28,130 bases of DNA from Beijerinckiaceae bacterium (GTDB lineage Bacteria > Pseudomonadota > Alphaproteobacteria > Rhizobiales > Beijerinckiaceae). Numbering within the stretch: position 1 is the first letter of the stretch; each line of letters starts with the position of its first letter. The notes beneath the pieces were generated by a model that saw only the letters and a program-made list of their open reading frames with translations, was not told the origin of the DNA and searched no databases. Of the stretch, positions 25,040-28,130 are shown piece by piece. The position numbers were made by a program, and so were the translations under genes. Where the stretch lies: assembly GCA_947380915.1 (NCBI GenBank), contig CANCSY010000020.1, positions 1-28,130 on the forward strand, written 5' to 3'.

Positions 25040-25493
25040 CTCTCCACATGGACTGTCCGCGAAGCGGGCCTGCAGAGCACAGACACATGATTGGAATAAG
25101 ATGTCGCATTTTCCGAAATCCGGACATACCTCTTAAGGGCAACTTACTTAAAGAAGTATCGATGCGAATTGGAATGTCGCACGATCAGCATTCTGGAACC
25201 TTTGCGCTCCGCAGGGGTTTCCTGACCAACAAGCGATGCGGTAAAACCGCGGCGCGCCAGGAGACCATTGCGATGACTATCGGGGATCTGTCAATCTCGC
25301 AATACTGTCAGCAGTTCCATTGAGCGCATCGGAGCTACGCAGTGGATTGTGGCTGGGTTTTTCGCAAGCGAAGCTCCACCCCGGTTTTTTGGATGGGCTA
25401 CCTCGATATTGGTCAGGGATGACCAATAGGTATTGCGTGACCCGGAAGAGTAGACGGAATAAGCCGATTTGACTGCGCTAACGCATCTCGCAG
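25040..25493. promoter_or_regulatory. Divergent promoter region of the Pel-like locus
   Basis: These 454 bases lie between the outward-facing pelA-like and pelD-like genes and must hold both promoters. Besides the strong palindrome listed separately, the stretch contains an imperfect direct repeat (ATTGGAATAAGATGTCGCA at 25090-25108 and ATTGGAATGTCGCA at 25168-25181) and a small hairpin GCGGT-AAA-ACCGC (25238-25250). The repeat could be a second regulator site. A 91-codon frame at 25048-25323 has no ribosome site or family resemblance and is not called. Confidence 0.5.
25407..25428. promoter_or_regulatory. Palindromic candidate operator
   Basis: TATTGGTCA (25407-25415) and TGACCAATA (25420-25428) form a perfect 9-bp inverted repeat around the 4-base spacer GGGA. 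A 22-bp dyad with near two-turn spacing is typical of a dimeric helix-turn-helix or response-regulator site. It lies 66 bases before the pelD-like ATG, close to where its promoter should be. The binding protein is unknown. Confidence 0.5.
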
Positions 25494-26522
25494 ATGTCTT
25501 CAGTGGCGAACGGAGAGTGGTTTGTGGCATTTACTCAGCATAGCGGAGGCAAAAAGGAGCGCTCAAGGCGATGGTCACGCCATCGACGTTCTAGTTTCAT
25601 TGCTTTAGCGGAAGTGATTGTTCTATTTACCGGGCTTCTCGCAATCGATTGGCTTTGGTTCAAAGGCGACATGTACACAGGGGTGACGCCACATCCGTTC
25701 TGGATCCCTGTTGTGCTGCTTTCCACGCAATACGGAATTCGAGGCGGACTTATCGCAAGTTTTTTTTCAACGCTACTTTTTATGATCTTTATTGCACCAC
25801 CCCAGACTGGAGTCTTGGATTTTTATGCCAACGCCACTAACCGGCTTCTGATGCCAACTCAGTGGTTTTTATGCAGTCTGGCGCTCGGAAGCATTCGAAG
25901 TTTGCAAATGATTCATGTCGCGATGCTCACGAAGGAAAAAAATGAAGCTATCTCGGCAGCAGAAATCGTAAGTGACGCCTTGGACCGGGCAGTATCCGAG
26001 ATCGAAAGACTCGAGCTTTGTATCGCGGGCGAGACCCGCACAGTAAGCATGATCTTGAGATGCCTTTCCAACCTGGATATCCGAGGCCCTGTCGAAATGA
26101 TCAAGAGTTTTGCGCCCGTCATCGATTACACTCTTGCTGGCTCGTCATTTACTATATTTCTTGCGCACGGGGCGGACCTGTTTCCAGTCGCTGGCATGAA
26201 GAACGGCGCAATGAGAAACCTGAAGGCTTCACCAAAAATTTCCGAAGCGCTCATTCAGATCCTACAAGCCTGTCCTTTTTTTTTCGAACCAGACGACCCT
26301 GTAGAAGGCTCACTGCTGCCACCCGGCGCCATCTGCGCAGTGGCGATCTCAGATCAAAGGAAAACAAAGCTGTATGCTGTAATATTATTGGATGGACTGT
26401 CGCAGATGCGAGATGCGGTGCAGACCAAGAACCGTCTGAGGCAGATTGCTAAACTTTTGGCGGCTTTGTTGTCCCGGTTTGAGCATCCTTTTAAACCACG
26501 AGGTAATACCTCACATCCATGA
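25494..26522 (+). CDS. pelD: PelD-like inner-membrane protein without GGDEF domain
   Basis: The 342-residue protein begins with a basic segment, then membrane helices at about 36-56, 68-100 and 118-140, a coiled coil (about 145-178) and a GAF-like domain (about 178-325). Hydrophobic segment order, the VVLLSTQYGIRGGLIASF motif and position before pelE and pelF identify it as PelD, which in Pseudomonas sits with PelE, PelF and PelG in the synthase complex. Pseudomonas PelD has a further ~130-residue degenerate GGDEF domain whose RxxD site binds cyclic-di-GMP. This protein ends right after the GAF domain, with no RxxD site there and no frameshift needed to explain it. The ATG at 25494 has no ribosome site; a GTG at 25524, six bases after GGAGAG, is a good alternative. 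PelE follows after 22 bases. Confidence 0.8.
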   Translation: MSSVANGEWFVAFTQHSGGKKERSRRWSRHRRSSFIALAEVIVLFTGLLAIDWLWFKGDMYTGVTPHPFWIPVVLLSTQYGIRGGLIASFFSTLLFMIFIAPPQTGVLDFYANATNRLLMPTQWFLCSLALGSIRSLQMIHVAMLTKEKNEAISAAEIVSDALDRAVSEIERLELCIAGETRTVSMILRCLSNLDIRGPVEMIKSFAPVIDYTLAGSSFTIFLAHGADLFPVAGMKNGAMRNLKASPKISEALIQILQACPFFFEPDDPVEGSLLPPGAICAVAISDQRKTKLYAVILLDGLSQMRDAVQTKNRLRQIAKLLAALLSRFEHPFKPRGNTSHP

Positions 26523-26544
26523 CCTAGAATTAAGGCTTCAGAAG

Positions 26545-27201
26545 ATGCGAATGCTACTCTTTGGTTTGTGCGCTGTGGGAATCGAAACCGCGCTGTTTCT
26601 CGCAAGCAAAGACATCGATCTTTACCTCGCAGTATTGATTCATGGATCAATCTGCTTGGCCATTGCTCAGAGCGCACGTTATTTAACGAGGGAGACTGAA
26701 CTACGTTCCTATCTTGTTCATCTTGCGCTTTGGACCTTCGTTGCTGGCCCCTTTGGCGCTATGATTACTCCTTGCGGAAGTCGCCTTAAATCTCGATTTT
26801 CTAACGGCGCTCACTTTAAAAGCAGTTTGAATTCTTACAATTTTGAGACCAATCGAATGGACCGAGTATTCAGGCTTCTTAACGAACTGCAGGACCGACG
26901 AATCAAGGTGTCCGGCACAGTACTACCTGCTCCACTGATTGAGGTACTCTTCGAAGGGACCCAAAAGGACAAATTTGACATTCTTAACTTGATAGGACGT
27001 CGATTTGATCCATCGCTCCTGCCGGTCTTGCGGGTCGCCACTCAAGATCCCGATCTTTCGGTGCGCGTTCTCGCTGGGACAATCAAGTCCAAGCTTCAGA
27101 AAAAAATGTCGGACGATGGAGTGCTTCCACCATCCGGCAAATCGAACGGAAGGCCGGCATCGACGGCTGATCGTTATAAAAGGGAGATCCAATTAACCTA
27201 A
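26545..27201 (+). CDS. pelE: PelE-like inner-membrane protein
   Basis: The 218-residue protein has two hydrophobic helices at the start (about 3-17 and 24-43), a third at about 56-77, and a soluble C-terminal part with HEAT/TPR-like helices: PLIEVLFEGTQKDKFDILNL, IGRRFDPSLLPVLRVATQDP, DLSVRVLAGTIKSKLQKK. This arrangement and its place between pelD and pelF fit PelE, which bridges PelD and the glycosyltransferase. It is shorter than Pseudomonas PelE (about 330). The start at 26545 follows the pelD stop by 22 bases; AAGG lies 9-12 bases upstream. The frame is open back into pelD, but that part has no PelE resemblance. Sequence identity to PelE is probably low, so the call leans on context. Confidence 0.7.
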   Translation: MRMLLFGLCAVGIETALFLASKDIDLYLAVLIHGSICLAIAQSARYLTRETELRSYLVHLALWTFVAGPFGAMITPCGSRLKSRFSNGAHFKSSLNSYNFETNRMDRVFRLLNELQDRRIKVSGTVLPAPLIEVLFEGTQKDKFDILNLIGRRFDPSLLPVLRVATQDPDLSVRVLAGTIKSKLQKKMSDDGVLPPSGKSNGRPASTADRYKREIQLT

Positions 27202-27280
27202 TTGACCAAGGGACCTTAAAAAATTTCGCTACAGTGAGCCAACCGTGGAGCACCAGTTAATCGCAGGAGAAGGCGTTTCT

Positions 27281-27322
27281 ATGTCAGATTCTTTAGTCGG
27301 AAGGGGAGCTGTGAAACGATGA
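27281..27322 (+). CDS. 13-codon leader frame overlapping the pelF start
   Basis: ATG at 27281 opens a frame encoding MSDSLVGRGAVKR, ending in TGA at 27320-27322. It is preceded by AGGAGAAGG about seven to fifteen bases upstream, a better ribosome site than that of pelF. Its stop overlaps the pelF ATG at 27319 by ATGA, the usual arrangement for re-initiation. It may be a translational coupling peptide for pelF, or a chance frame. No function can be assigned. Confidence 0.4.
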   Translation: MSDSLVGRGAVKR

Positions 27323-28130
27323 GAGTCCGTGCCGATATTTGTCTCATAATCGAAGGCGGCTATCCCTATGTGCTCGGAGGAGTCTCCCATTGGACTGATG
27401 CTCTGATTCAATCTTTACCCGAGTGGCGATTTCATATTGTGGCCATTGCGCTTTCGTCACAAAGGCGAATATTAAAGTACCGATTACCTGAAAATGTGGT
27501 TGGCCTAACGGAAGTGCTGCTTGATAAGCACCCACAAGGGTCATTTTTCCTGACGCAGAATGGCAGTTGCTCGCGCGAGGCGTTGGCCGCTCTGAGAGAG
27601 GTCGTCACAAATGCGCCTGGTGCGTCATTTGGCGATCTAGTGCGTGTGCTTTGGAAATGCCGTCTGGGCGCTCGGCACCTGCTTGACTCAAGAACCGCTT
27701 GGAAGAAGATGGAGGAAGCCTATCGAGATGGAATGGCCAATGCGCCGCTGATTGATTTTTTCTGGGCCTGGCGGTTTCTTTGTCAAAGCGTACTTTCCGT
27801 CTGCACTGCAGAAATCCCTGAGGCAAGACTATTTCACTCTCTATCTACCGGCTATGCTGGTCTCTATGGGGCGCGCGCGAGTATGTTGCGCCAGCGTCCT
27901 CTGATCTTGACTGAGCATGGTATTTACACGAACGAACGTCGCATCGATATTAGCGTCGCGGACTGGATTTTCGAGTCGAGGGGTTATGGGTTTGGCATAC
28001 GTGGGAGAGGCGCCGAAATGCGTGACCTTTGGAGCAACGCGTTCCAAGGTTTTTCGCGCATTGTTTATCAGCAAGCAGACTTCATTGTAAGTCAACACAG
28101 CCCTAATCAAAAGCTTCAGATTCTGGACGG
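27319..28130 (+). CDS. pelF: PelF-like glycosyltransferase (GT4), cut by window end
   Basis: The first 270 residues are present, with no stop before the window end (full PelF is about 500). PelF is the cytosolic, UDP-sugar-using glycosyltransferase that builds the Pel polymer (GalNAc/GlcNAc-type in Pseudomonas). Diagnostic features are the N-terminal ADICLIIEGGYPYVLGGVSH motif (residues 4-23), a match to the EGtYPYVxGGVSxW pattern of PelF; HSLSTGYAGLYGA (around 173-185); LILTEHGIYTNERRIDI (around 195-211); and FQGFSRIVYQQADFIVSQHS. AAGGGGAG lies about nine bases before the ATG. It overlaps the preceding 13-codon frame by ATGA. The gene is followed, outside the window, presumably by pelG. Confidence 0.92.
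   Translation, partial: MRVRADICLIIEGGYPYVLGGVSHWTDALIQSLPEWRFHIVAIALSSQRRILKYRLPENVVGLTEVLLDKHPQGSFFLTQNGSCSREALAALREVVTNAPGASFGDLVRVLWKCRLGARHLLDSRTAWKKMEEAYRDGMANAPLIDFFWAWRFLCQSVLSVCTAEIPEARLFHSLSTGYAGLYGARASMLRQRPLILTEHGIYTNERRIDISVADWIFESRGYGFGIRGRGAEMRDLWSNAFQGFSRIVYQQADFIVSQHSPNQKLQILD

Noticed and set aside
25048..25323. 91-codon plus-strand frame in the divergent pel promoter region
   Set aside because: No ribosome site, no family resemblance, and it fills the region expected to hold both promoters.

Overview
The window looks like part of an alphaproteobacterial chromosome, probably from the order Hyphomicrobiales. The groEL remnant, the Tad/Flp pilus remnant, the RidA and LLM-monooxygenase genes and the generally high GC all fit that group, but no rRNA or tRNA is present to fix the organism more closely. 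The window has two halves: a patchwork accessory region (about 1-12,430) and a coherent exopolysaccharide locus (about 12,430-28,130) that continues past the right edge.

Left half. It opens with a decayed groEL fragment on the minus strand (N-terminal ~230 residues missing, one in-frame stop, internal deletions) followed by a scrap resembling an ISAs1-type transposase N-terminus. Then come scattered single genes with long gene-poor gaps: an NtaA/DszA-type flavin monooxygenase (+), a double-domain RidA protein (-), a divergent pair encoding an exported diheme cytochrome c (-) and an exported metallo-beta-lactamase-fold protein with an incomplete metal site (+), a small protein with a duplicated VIPG[TA]E motif (+), a second exported MBL-fold protein with an intact class-B3-like metal site (-), and an MFS exporter (-). 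Between 10,438 and 11,694 four truncated genes are joined end to end on the minus strand: a possible cpaA start, a cpaF fragment that stops just after its Walker A motif, an IS256-family transposase fragment with a frameshift, and an ornithine cyclodeaminase C-terminus with a frameshift. An apparently intact Flp-type pilin gene precedes them, so this is a wrecked tad pilus locus.

Right half. Six minus-strand genes (24,982 down to 12,432) diverge from three plus-strand genes (25,494 onward). The plus-strand genes are pelD-like, pelE-like and pelF-like (the last cut by the window end), which identifies a Pel polysaccharide locus. The minus-strand series encodes a PelA-like periplasmic protein, a TPR protein, a Wza/ExoF-type export protein with a long coiled coil, a ~1,240-residue RTX protein carrying a polysaccharide-deacetylase domain, and a type I secretion ABC transporter with its membrane-fusion protein.

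How it may work together (inference). The PelA-like protein lacks the glycoside-hydrolase domain and the DxD/HxxxH catalytic residues of the PelA deacetylase. The RTX protein has exactly these residues (D482/D484 and H559/H563) and an RTX C-terminus suited to secretion by the adjacent transporter. The locus therefore looks like a rearranged Pel system in which deacetylation has moved from the periplasm to a calcium-binding enzyme secreted by a dedicated type I system, with a TPR + Wza/ExoF-type exit in place of the usual PelB barrel/PelC. The PelD-like protein also lacks the C-terminal degenerate GGDEF domain that binds cyclic-di-GMP in Pseudomonas, so the control of synthesis may differ. A 9-bp-arm palindrome in the 454+ bp divergent promoter region is a candidate operator, and a 13-codon open frame with a good ribosome site overlaps the pelF start.
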